Shown piece by piece: positions 1 to 8,489 of a stretch of DNA of 10,778 bases. A model generated the notes under the pieces. The model was not told the origin of the DNA, did not search any database, and saw nothing but the letters and a program-made list of their open reading frames with translations. The position numbers and the translations under genes are program-made. How positions within the stretch are numbered: position 1 is the stretch's first letter; each line of letters starts with the position of its first letter. This DNA is from Jimgerdemannia flammicorona. Its lineage: Eukaryota; Mucoromycota; Endogonomycetes; Endogonales; Endogonaceae. Where the stretch lies: contig RBNI01006983.1 of the NCBI GenBank assembly GCA_003990745.1, positions 1-10,778 of the forward strand, read 5' to 3'.

Positions 1-29
<29 letters not shown>
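1..29 (+). repeat. A29 homopolymer, probable tail of a retroelement to the left
   Basis: Uninterrupted run of 29 A at the window edge, followed by non-repetitive sequence at base 30. The full-length LINE in this window also ends in a poly(A) run, so this is most simply the 3' tail of another plus-strand non-LTR element whose body lies outside the window. A plain A-microsatellite or a contig-edge artefact is the alternative; nothing upstream is visible to decide. Confidence 0.5.
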
Positions 30-31
<2 letters not shown>

Positions 32-95
32 TAAACAGACCCTATCTGGTATGTTTGACTAATTATAAGTATAGCAGTATGAGTAATTATGATAT

Positions 96-130
96 ACTGG
101 ATGTCATGCTGAGAGCCTATGACATCTGGT
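96..130. repeat. Short inverted repeat (hairpin)
   Basis: GATGTCAT (100-107) and ATGACATC (119-126) are perfect 8-base inverted arms around an 11-base spacer. Allowing G-U pairs, the stem extends to about 96-130. A third related string, ATGTCATCT, lies near 150. No function is recognised. It lies just right of the A29 tract and left of the AT-rich block, so it could be a remnant of an element terminus or chance. Confidence 0.4.
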
Positions 131-179
131 TAAGTATGCCAATTGTTCATGTCATCTAGCTAAGTTATAATTCAGGTAG

Positions 180-1320
180 TACATTTTGGTCTATTATAAT
201 ACTAATAAAAATAAATTAATATAAAATTGTAGTTTGTTTAAATAAAAATTATATATAATAATATATAAATTTTTATTAATATATTGGCTTAAAAAGAACT
301 CTATTTATTAAGTCTATTATATTAAAAATTCTATAATATTACTATTATATATATATTATGATATTTTTAAACTTATTTAAAATTATATATAAGTATATTC
401 CAAAGATAAATATTTAACTATTACTTTAATCTATTTATAAAAAATATAAAATAATATATTATATAAATTTGTTAAAATATATAACTCAAGTAATAAATAA
501 TATATAGCTTATATAGATGTAGAAATCATCAATATAAATGTTATCATTTTTGTTTCATCAATTTGTAATATATAACTTGAGTATTAATAACCCCTTTCTC
601 TTGTCATTTCTTCTAATTATACTATAAATCTCAATACTATTTATAGATTATCTAAAAATTCTATTTTAACTAAAAGATTGAGAGATAATAATAAAATATA
701 TCTCAGTCTATAATATATTTTAGATTTATAAACTATTTTGATATATTTTATATAGTCTGAATTCTTAAGAAGATTATAATATTGATGATATAAATTTAAT
801 AATATATATATATAACTAATTAAACATCAATAATATAAGATATAAATTATAATATACTTATTAATTGAAATTAAATAGCTCTAAATATCTTGGTTTTTAA
901 CTTTTAACTTTATTAATCTAAAAAGATTATTTTTAAAGTTAATAAGTTTTTAATTATTTTTTTACTTAATATTTATATTATATACTTATAACTATACTAT
1001 TCAAATTAAGAAAATTTTCAATGTTATTTAGCTCTAGATTAATACTTATAAATTAATTAAATTAAATTAGAGATTTAATTTAATTTTAATTTTTTATTTC
1101 AAAATTCAAATTGAATAATCTGATAAAAATATATTCAAGTTTATCAAAATAAGATAAATTTAATACGAAAAATTTAATAAATATAATTTATTCTAAGTAT
1201 TACTTTAAATATAAAATAGTAATAATATTATAGTTTAATAAAATATTATTATTATCTTGTAATAGTAAATTTTTAATTAATTATATTACATTCTTAATAT
1301 AGTTGTGAATATAGTTCAAA
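180..1320. other. Very AT-rich block without recognisable genes
   Basis: About 1.1 kb made almost only of A and T, with long alternating TA runs and short poly-T/poly-A stretches. G and C are rare on both strands, and the only CpG is at 1166. All frames are riddled with stops. Such blocks are typical of repeats saturated by C-to-T mutation or of AT-rich heterochromatin in fungi; no ancestral element can be recognised here. Two similar strings, TATAACTCAAGTA (about 479) and TATAACTTGAGTA (about 572), are the only mid-length repeats I noticed. Confidence 0.75.
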
Positions 1321-1779
1321 CTATAGCAAAGTGTCCATAGCTGCTTAACTTTCATATAGTTTATTTAGCACTTAATATTCATTCAATCATACAGCTCAGC
1401 TTAGTTTTAATTATCTCTCTATACTTACACTACCTTAGCTAGCTTGAGTTTCAGCAGTATACCTACTTTATGCATCATTTCCCTTTACTTCTCTAGTAAA
1501 CATTTTAGTATATACTTCATGCACTTATCATTCAATTATATGTTTAATCATATATCAGTAATTAGTTATTTATAATTTTTATATACAATTAAGTTTTCAC
1601 AACTTATCCAATCCAACCAATAATATGTCACCTATCTATTAGTCTCAAGGCTTGCTCTCTAGCTCTCTGGCTCCAGTATTTGGCTCTCTGTATGCATGCC
1701 TATTAATTCTCAATTTATCAGGCTGCATTATACAAAGATCAACTAACTACACTCTATTGTAATTATGATTTTTCTACAG
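1321..1779. other. Pyrimidine-rich noncoding stretch left of the DIRS-like ORFs
   Basis: Composition changes here from pure AT to C/T-rich, G-poor sequence, matching the DIRS-like element to its right. It is probably that element's 5' region, though no terminal repeat was recognised. Three copies of GCTCTCT sit close together (1654, 1662 and 1683). No open frame of note, and no tRNA or other RNA gene recognised. Confidence 0.4.
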
Positions 1780-2930
1780 ATGGCCAGAAGGTCATTATGA
1801 TCATATGTCTTGATACCAATAGACCAGGTCCAGAACCCCCAGCTATAGAACCCACAGTATTTACTCTGGTAACTTCTACTGATGCTCAAGTCATTGGAAT
1901 AGTTATTATCCACACTGATCACATATCTTTATAGATTATCTGTCTTGATTGCCATGACTGCAGATACCCATATTGCCCTCTCAGTACTACTATCTGGTCT
2001 ATCATCAGCCTCTCTTCTAGCAGCACTTTATCTTTCAGTGACAACCATATTTATATCACTGCCAATTCTAGCAGCATCCTCACTATTCTAGTCTTCAAAC
2101 TCTTCTAATAGTGAGTCCTCAACCTCCTTGCTTATCTCTGATACTATATTATATTGTAACTGGGTCTTCTCAGAGCTGCTGACTTTGCTCGAAGTAGGGG
2201 AATATCAAATTCTGACCAAATAGACTGGAAATACTCTGCTGTCATATTCAAGGATTTGGCAAAAATCTGACTTTCACTCACTGGACCATGATCTTGACTT
2301 ACTGCTTTGGTTGAAGGCTATCTTTAACATTCAGGACATACTGCTGTCTCTTGGTATTATATAAGCCACTATTTATATAGTATATGCCACATAGCTACTG
2401 GTATATAGTATCTTTATCATTAAGGCCATTAATGATCTGTATAACTAGATAGCTCTACAATGATTTAACCAGTAAGTTCACACCCTTAAGGCAGTCTTTA
2501 TAGAGCTTGATATTGGCAACCCAGATGTCATCTAGTATATATTTGAAACTATTATTGACTAACTAGCATCAATACCATTGGTCTATTAGCTGGTATATCA
2601 GTTAGCTCTGGTAACTGCCTCCTTGACAGGGGGTCTCCCAGGTCAACTTCTACATGCCCTCTATTGTACTTTTGGTATAGGGTGTAGGGGCACATATCAA
2701 TCACCTGCACCCAAACCCCACTCTTACAACTTATATTCACTATTAAACTTAAAGAAACACTGGTCTCAGATAGTACTGCTACCTCTATCTATCATAATAT
2801 AATAGTGTGGGCTGCCATACCAATTGTGGCCACCCCTATGTCTACCTTTTCTGCTATGACTTCTATTCAGATATAGAGTACACTGCTCATAATAGCTAAT
2901 CTTGTGTTCCCACCATTATCTGATCCTTCA
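1780..2930 (+). pseudogene. Broken Gag-like ORF1 of the DIRS-like element
   Basis: No intact frame, but coding-like stretches follow one another on the plus strand. An ATG at 1780 is in a different frame from the next part. From about 1800 to 2390 the frame starting at 1812 reads a Pro/Thr/Ser-rich and then helical protein, with GISNSDQIDWKYSAVIFKDL around 2196-2255. From 2422 the frame moves by one, and a helical, hydrophobic stretch runs to about 2650, with TAG, TGA and TAA at apparent Gln or Arg positions. From 2804 a third frame carries a Cys/His-rich patch (GCHTNCGHPY, LFCYDF, then a later SCVP), which recalls the zinc-finger-like tails before the RT in fungal DIRS-like proteins. The role would be capsid/nucleocapsid. 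Start, end and exact frameshift sites are uncertain. The patch lacks one Cys of the expected pattern, so it may be dead or over-read. Confidence 0.45.
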
Positions 2931-3530
2931 GCAAGCCCATACAATCTCCAAGAGTAGCAGTGGGCACTTTACACTCACTCAGATCAACCTCTCATTCAGG
3001 ACCACCTCACTAGCTTATATCATGGCTACTTTCATAATAACCATTCTCACCTCAAGCTTTGCATTAATTATATATCTAATAACCTGACCTCAGCCTACTG
3101 ATACTGCAGAGTTCTCTCAATCAACATCCTTGTCAAACTTCAAACAGGTCACTACCTAGACCCCTTCTCATCTCTATTGGTATTATCTACTGAGTTTTAC
3201 CCCTTCTACAATACTCCCTTAGGTATTGTCCCAAAGAAGAACTCCACTAAACTCATATTATCCAACATCTGTCCTTTCCAGAAGGAGTATCTGTCAATGA
3301 CAGCATTGGTCCTGAAGAGTTCTCTATTCAGTACCAGTCCATTCAGTTGGTCATTCAACTACTACTGGCAGGAAGGCTGATATCACTGAAGCCTTTTATA
3401 TGATTTCTATATACTAGTCTGACTGAGCTATGCAAGACAACTGCTGGCTCAGCCTTTTCTTTCTCAATATGTTCCTTCTATTTGGTCTTCACTCAGTACC
3501 ATTCATATTCATGTCTTTGACAAGCTCTGA
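2930..3530 (+). pseudogene. DIRS-like reverse transcriptase, N-terminal half, frameshifted
   Basis: Three plus-strand frames tile into a recognisable RT. The frame containing 3177 reads NNLTSAY (about 3078), LQTGHYLDPFSS (about 3138) and PLGIVPKK (3216-3239), the SPLG.VPKK signature of DIRS-type RTs. The next frame reads HLSFPEGVSVNDSI (3266-3307) and continues to LISLKPFI near 3400. The third frame reads FNMFLLFGLHSVPFIF, ending at 3510, matching the LPFGLRSAP.IF block. These occur in the right order and spacing for a DIRS RT. Frameshifts lie near 3240-3260 and 3400-3460. The protein is lost at about 3525 before the catalytic Y/F-x-DD box, so no active enzyme is possible. C-to-T nonsense codons are also present. 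The family call is good on motif order, but no alignment was run. Confidence 0.65.
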
Positions 3531-3534
3531 GACT

Positions 3535-4892
3535 ATACCAGAGGAGGATGAATTACAATGAGATTTCTGGAAAAAGATAGCAGAAGTCAGGAGTAAATGA
3601 CAGTAATATACAAAGAAGTGATAGGCTCTGGGGCATAGATTGGAGGGCAGAGCCTGGGTCATGTGGCTCTGGAGGAGGGAGGTGTGGAGAACTAGAGACC
3701 AATCATATTTCTGGATATAGATTGCAAACTGATCATAAAGGTCCTGGTGGCTAGGCTGTAGAAAGTGACCCAACAGATCCTGGGGGCTGAGCAGAGAGAG
3801 TTCATAGGAGGATGTCTGATCACAGATAAGACAGCCTGGGTATATGGTATCATTGAGAGTACTTGCACTGCTGGGGTGGATAGATGACTGATTTTTCTGG
3901 ACCAGAAGAAGACCTATGATAGAGTCAGATGAGTGTGGTTGAAGAGAGTGCTAAAGTACATTGAGGTCCCCCATGGGGTCTGGTGGATCTTGGTCAGTCT
4001 GCTGGAAGAGAGTAGGGCAGTAATCATAGTGAATAGACATAGAGGGGTTTCTTTCCCTCTGAGCAGAGGAGGGCCACAAGGGAATCCACTATTACTGATT
4101 TTGTATATACTGTCCCTAGAGCTACTTTTGGATAGGATATAGTAAAATGTGGGAGAGTTGGATATTCTAGGGGTTAATTGGAAGATGGGGGCCTTCACTA
4201 ACAATATGGTGGTCAGGCTGGGGTCAGTTGCAGATGTAGTGGCACTGAAAGGTATAGTTGAGTGATATGAGGGGTACTTAGATATCAAGCTCAACTGGCA
4301 TAAGTGTGAGACTTTGGTGCTGGGAGGCAAGATAGTAGGTGGGAATGTGATTAGAACAATTGTTCCAGTGAGAGAGACTGTTTGTTATCTAGGGATTTAC
4401 TTTTCAGTATATGGCTCCTTGCTACTATATGAGTGGTGGGAGCAGAGGTTGGCTGAGTAGAGAAGCACTCTCTTGGGGTGGGGTGGTCACTATATTTCTC
4501 TGACAGAAAGGGTAACAGTGATGAATGTCTACTGGTTGTCTAAGCTGTAGTATCTAGAGTACCACTTGAACTTTCTGATATAAGTGGTCAAGTGACTACT
4601 GAAGATGGCCAGGACCTGGATATGGGTAGGATGATAGAGTCAGATCAGTTGGAAGATATTGACCTGGTCAGTGGACTGGAGAGACCTGGGTCTGGTGGAT
4701 ATTCCCAAGTATCTTCACTGCTTGAGAGTATGGTGGTTGAAGCAAGTGAGTAAGTTGAGAGGTAGAGAGTGAGTTCCCCTCATGCAGAGGGTATGAGAAG
4801 TCCAATTCTCCCCTTGAGGTATAACTGGAGATCTTCTTTCTCTGGTGGCTTTGGAGGGGAGTCAGAGGATATAGTATAAGAGATTCTAGTAG
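3535..4892 (+). mobile_element. LINE copy 1: internal fragment of an ORF2
   Basis: Collinear with 8475-9870 of the full-length copy downstream, apart from a deletion of roughly 80 bases near 3590. The left end coincides with loss of the DIRS-like RT. The right end is TAGTAG at 4887-4892, equivalent to TGGTGG in copy 2 (about 9852), after which unrelated leader sequence starts. The left junction fits 5' truncation, common in LINE insertions. The right junction fits interruption by copy 2 rather than a natural 3' end, as no poly(A) is present. Same orientation and family as copy 2, but more diverged from any functional sequence. Confidence 0.85.
3541..4892 (+). pseudogene. LINE reverse transcriptase fragment (copy 1)
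   Basis: Begins with the FWKK block preceding the RT, one frame off from the rest, and settles in the frame containing 3933 from about 3669. Motifs in order: RPI (3699, preceded by TAG where copy 2 has Trp of NWRPI), IFLDQKKTYDRV with the first catalytic Asp retained (3900), SLLEESRAV (about 3996), SRGGPQGNPL (about 4065; copy 2 has QGDPL), FTNNMV at 4194-4205, then CYLGIYFSVYGS and LSKL, and after these SQISWKI and LGLVDIPK. The YADD-type active site is destroyed: both catalytic Asp are Asn. Stops sit where copy 2 has Trp, Gln or Arg, for example TAG for Gln in LQK, TAG-TAA for QW after DRI, and TGA for Trp in EWYE. One pair of stops is shared with copy 2 (near 4557-4600 and 9545), as is the stop in AE*/AI*, so some damage predates the split or these are parallel hits. 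Confidence 0.92.
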
Positions 4893-4985
4893 CAGCAGCT
4901 CAGCACCTCTTCCTGATATACCTCATATTATACAAATAAATATTACTTACTTTTACACTATTCTTTAGAGAAATATCTTAAGAAT
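4893..4985 (+). promoter_or_regulatory. Presumed 5' untranslated leader / internal promoter region of LINE copy 2
   Basis: 93 bases between the end of copy 1 homology and the ORF1 ATG. It opens with CAGCAGCTCAGCACC, then becomes AT-rich. LINE 5' UTRs usually contain the internal promoter, but no defined promoter motif can be pointed to. It is shorter than most LINE leaders, so the true element start may have been lost or extend slightly left. Confidence 0.4.
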
Positions 4986-5955
4986 ATGTCTTCAAATCAG
5001 AGTTTTAAGGAGTGTACTAGACAGGGTGGCCCCAGTGCATTCAGCTGGCAGTGTGTAGAGAGGGATCAGGGAGCAGGGTTGGGGATGCCAAGTATCTTGG
5101 TGGGAGGAAGGGGGGTCAGCAAGGGTGGAGGATGAGGTGTGGTATAGTCAAGAGGGAATCAGATGAGTTTTGCTGAGAAGGTCAAGTAGGGGGATCTAGT
5201 GACTGGGCTAGATAGATGGCTGCAGAGTGGCAAGGGGAAGGCTACTGCTGGGGGGCCAGGAGAGACTCCCTTGGAGATACTGAGTAAAGAGCTGATGGTG
5301 CAGTGGCTGGAGATGTTACTGCTGATGGATAGTAACTAGCAATTTGGAAAAAAATCCAGATTTGACTGCTAATGGTGGGGCTGAAAAGGTGGGGTCTGGG
5401 TGGATGAGAGATCTGGTGGATAGTGTAATAGGTAGTGACCCTATTACTCAAGAAGTCAATCTCAGAGTTTGCAGTTACCTTATACTTCTGGGGCTTAATA
5501 GTGATAGCAAAAATGGTTTTAGAGTTGATTGCTAAGCAGGTGACTAGTACAGCATCCATGAAGTTCCTAAAGAGATTGGAAGGAGTGGAGGTGAGCTTTG
5601 AGGAGGCTGGGCCATTGGAGGAGGCACTGAAAATAGGGCTTACTATTGGGAAAGTATGTATCCTAATGGCATACTGCTTGAGGTGGAACCCTAGGGTGAT
5701 GCAACTTCTGGTAAAAGGAGTACTCATAGTGACTGTAGTGGAGACAAGGAGAAGAGTCAAGGAGGTCATAGCTGAGTATAGAGAGGTAGTTGACATTGGG
5801 TTTTGGGTCTGAGAAGGGACCTCATTTAGGACTAGAGATATTGATGTCCAGATTTGGTTGGCTGGGAGAGAGACTACTAAGAAGGCTCAGGATTGACCTT
5901 CATTAATGGTGTGGGAGGGCTTCTTGTACAAGGTGACAAGGGTGAAGGAGAGCAC

Positions 5956-5987
<32 letters not shown>

Positions 5988-7036
5988 TGAAGAGGAGTGA
6001 GGAAGAGGAAGAGGATTTTTTGGAGGTACTGGAGGAGCTGAGTGGTGCAGTAGAGTGGAGGGCAAAGGCTTGAAAGATATATATAGAGTTGACATATTTA
6101 GAGATGGTGGATGGGAAGCATATTCACATTGAGAAGGAGTGGTGGAAGAGATCCCAAGGATATAAGAGGTAGAGGGAGCTGCTAGCAAACCTGGAAGAGA
6201 AGGCAAAGAAGGTTGCTGGTGGAATTGAGGATACTGGGGGAGCCAAAGCGAGCATCTGAGCCAGTGAGGGTGGAGGAAAGATAGCAGAGGGCCTAGAGGA
6301 GACCAGGAAGATACCAAGCAAAGATCTGTATAAAGATAGTACATTTGAAGTCTGGGAGGACACTTCTCCTCTTATCAGGAGGGGTCCAGCCATGAGGGGT
6401 TGGGCAGCAGAGGATGTGCCTATATGTAGTACTCAGCAAGTGTACTTTGGAGTTTCTGAGGTGGTGAAAGGGGGACAGATAGTGGCAGCTGGTGGGGATG
6501 AACTAGTGGATGTCCCAGAGAAGGAGTGGGATGAGACTGTAAGTGTAGGGGCTGATATCTCGATGCTGGAGGAAGGGAGACTGGCAATGCCAGGTGGGAA
6601 GGAGATAGGAAATCTACAATGGATGTGCTGGATGATGAATAACTTAGTGGCTGAGGAGTTGGGAGAAGTAGACCTGAGGGTGCTTAGTGATGATCATTGG
6701 GTACAGATCCTATAAAGAGATAGAGTGGTAGAGGCCCTGAAGGTGGAGGTGCTTGCAGTTTTTTTTGAAGAGGAAGGATATGAGGTCAATAAGGTAAGAG
6801 AGGCAGAGCTGACAGTTGCTACTGGTGAGAGGACTGCCCTCTGGTAGGCAGAGAGATATGGATTGTAGCTCTGGAAGAAGGCCTGCCTGGAGTATCATGA
6901 GGACTTTAAGAAAAAGGAGAATGGGGAGCTAGCTGAACTACTGGTTGGATTGGAGGCAAAGAGGGCTGAAGAGGAGGAGGTGGCTAGAGAACATGACTTG
7001 GACTTGGTACAGAAGGAGATGAATATGGAGTTGTAG
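4986..7036 (+). pseudogene. LINE copy 2 ORF1 (Gag-like, RNA-binding), degraded
   Basis: Would encode the nucleic-acid-binding chaperone of the LINE ribonucleoprotein. The ATG at 4986 (MSSNQSFKEC) is the first in a coding-like frame after the leader. That frame runs with TGA/TAG breaks to about 5345. A short second frame follows from 5344 (after an A7 run), and from about 5435 a third frame continues to TAG 7034-7036, interrupted by stops such as 5810-5812 and 6713-6715. At least two frameshifts therefore. Total is about 680 codons. The part at 5696-5812 (VMQLLVKGV then ETRRRVKEVIAEYREVVDIGF) looks like the beta-alpha-beta start of an RRM-like fold, as in many LINE ORF1 proteins; this is tentative. 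From 5957 there is a poly-Lys run, then Glu/Lys-rich, coiled-coil-like segments to the end. No CCHC zinc knuckle was seen. The stop lies 43 bases before ORF2. Identity rests mainly on position and composition. Confidence 0.6.
5956..5984 (+). repeat. A29 homopolymer inside ORF1
   Basis: 29 consecutive A following AGCAC and preceding GAGTGAAGAGG. In the ORF1 frame this reads nine AAA Lys codons (5957-5983), leading into a Glu/Lys-rich segment. The flanking frame is the same on both sides, so either the run is ancestral or its net length change is a multiple of three. Probably slippage expansion of a Lys-rich stretch. Confidence 0.95.
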
Positions 7037-7079
7037 AGGGTATGCTTGACTTTTAACATTACTTCCTATAAACAGTACA

Positions 7080-7830
7080 ATGAATATTTTTTCTCTGAAT
7101 GTGAATGGGCTATGAGGATTGGTTAGACATCAGAACATATTTACTTAGCTGAAAAGATTGGAGGCTAATCTCTTTCTTTTACAGGATGTTAGATGTAAAG
7201 ATGACTTAGATAGGCTGAAATAGACAAAGGAATGGGGAGACAAGGCAGTTTGGAAGAGCAAGGTTGGGATTCTAGTCTAGAGAGGTGGAGGGGAGATAAA
7301 AGATATGAGAAGGCTGGTTTGGAGAGAGTAGATGAGACCAGGTTGGGAGCCAGTTAGAGTGGGTTCCTACTACTACCCTATAGTGCAAGGTGAGTGAGTG
7401 AAATGGGTGGAGGGGCTCCTAAAGAGTGAGGCCCTCATGGAGGCTAGAGTGGACATTCTTGGAGGGGACTTTAATATGGTCTGGAATTGCTGGTAGATAG
7501 GACTGATAGAGGGTGGGGGGCTGAGGGTAGGAATGGGGGTCTGGGGTTATGAGAGGAAGTAGAAGGGCTGAGCTCTCTAGTAGACACTGGCAGGGGGTTC
7601 TGGGGAGATAGAAGGGTATATATATACTGGACAAATGGCCTGGGGACAAGGATTGACTGGGTGCTGACAGCAGACTGCTGGGGTTTGGATGTTTGAAAGT
7701 CACTAAAGGTTGAGTGGTGTCTATGGTCTGATCACTGGGGGCTGTTGGGACAGGGTCATTTCAGGAGGAGTGGGGATGGGCCTAGACATTGGCACCTCAA
7801 TTTCTCTTTGTTGGCTAAGAAGGTGTTGTG
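7080..7830 (+). other. APE-type endonuclease domain of ORF2
   Basis: The exonuclease-endonuclease-phosphatase fold domain that makes the target-site nick in non-LTR elements. Visible in order: the Asn of SLNVNGL, LLQDVR, KVGILV (about 7261), GGDFN, a YIYWTNG..TRIDWVLT block and SDHWGL. The first half is in the ATG frame; from about 7568 (LSSLVDTGRGFWGD) it continues in the frame two bases on. In-frame stops include TGA at 7113-7115 right after NGL, where Arg (CGA) is usual, and TAG 7137-7139. Asp replaces the conserved catalytic Glu in LLQ(E)T. Confidence 0.85.
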
Positions 7831-8489
7831 GGACAAGTGGGCTGAGGACATTCAGCAGAGAGTGGAGAGTTGGGTACAGGAGGGTGTCCTAGTTGGTGTC
7901 AGATGGGTGAGGTTGAAGGAGGTTGCTAAGATCTACTAGAGGGAGGCTGAAAAGGTGGTGGGAAGGCAGAGGAGGAAGAGGGTGACTTGGGCTTCTGCTA
8001 GATTGGCTAGACTTTTGGAAAATTAGGCAGGTCTTTTGGCCCTGGAGGGTGTGGAGAATTGGAGATTGATGTAGACAAAGCTAGAGGTTGCAGAGTTGCA
8101 ACAGGTGTTGAGGGAGGAGGAGGAGATGCAGGTGTAGAGTTTGGCTATATAGTTATGCTGGCAGGGACTGGAGGAGGGGGAGAGGTCCTCTAAGTACCTT
8201 TCAAGAATACTTTAGATAAGGAGGGTGAGGCAGCAATGGGAGAGAGTTCTAGGTTCTGATGGTCTACTGATGTATAGTCCACAAGACATTCTAGGCTCAC
8301 TAAAGGATAGGTGGAGTGGTTTGTGGAGTGAGGAGGAGGGTGGGGCCAATGTTGCTACCATTGAATATGCTTTGGAAGATTGGCACCCACTATAAGTAGA
8401 TGAGCTGGGCAGCTTGGTGATATCAGTACAGGAGGAGGAGATTTGCCTGGTTCTTGCCATAACTATGCTAGACACAGTATCAGGAGAGA

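Larger units (their letters stand above)
1321..3530 (+). mobile_element. Degraded DIRS-like retrotransposon fragment
   Basis: A C/T-rich, G-poor segment carrying a Gag-like frame, then a Cys/His-rich patch, then RT motifs of the DIRS type (PLGIVPKK, LSFPEG..SVND, LFGLHS.PFIF). The element stops before the RT active-site DD box, where sequence homologous to the LINE RT begins at about 3535, so it was cut by a LINE insertion. No tyrosine recombinase, RNase H or methyltransferase domain is in view; these would be expected further 3' and may lie outside the window. The left border is only a composition change. The DIRS assignment rests on motif recognition by eye; a Ngaro- or PAT-like relative is possible. 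Confidence 0.6.

Noticed and set aside
30..1780. tRNA, snRNA or CRISPR-like array in the left part
   Set aside because: No cloverleaf with T-loop consensus, no regular spacer-repeat pattern; only scattered short AT-rich repeats and one hairpin.
2552..2740. Minus-strand ORF of 62 residues
   Set aside because: Antisense to the Gag-like stretch; short, no motif, no promoter or neighbours to support it.
3914..4330. Minus-strand ORF of 138 residues
   Set aside because: Exact antisense shadow of the copy 1 RT, which has clear RT motifs on the plus strand.
5242..5796. Minus-strand ORF of 184 residues
   Set aside because: It lies antisense to ORF1 of the LINE, is Ser/Thr-rich low-complexity protein without a recognisable motif, and is explained by few antisense stops in a C-poor sense strand.
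5877..6344. Minus-strand ORF with a poly-Phe run
   Set aside because: The Phe run is the antisense of the A29 tract; the rest is Ser/Pro/Leu low complexity opposite ORF1.
7410..7960. Separate small genes at 7419-7703 (minus), 7710-7892 and 7745-7939
   Set aside because: 7745-7939 is the frame-shifted continuation of the ORF2 endonuclease linker (SDHW is just upstream in the same frame); the other two are shadows.
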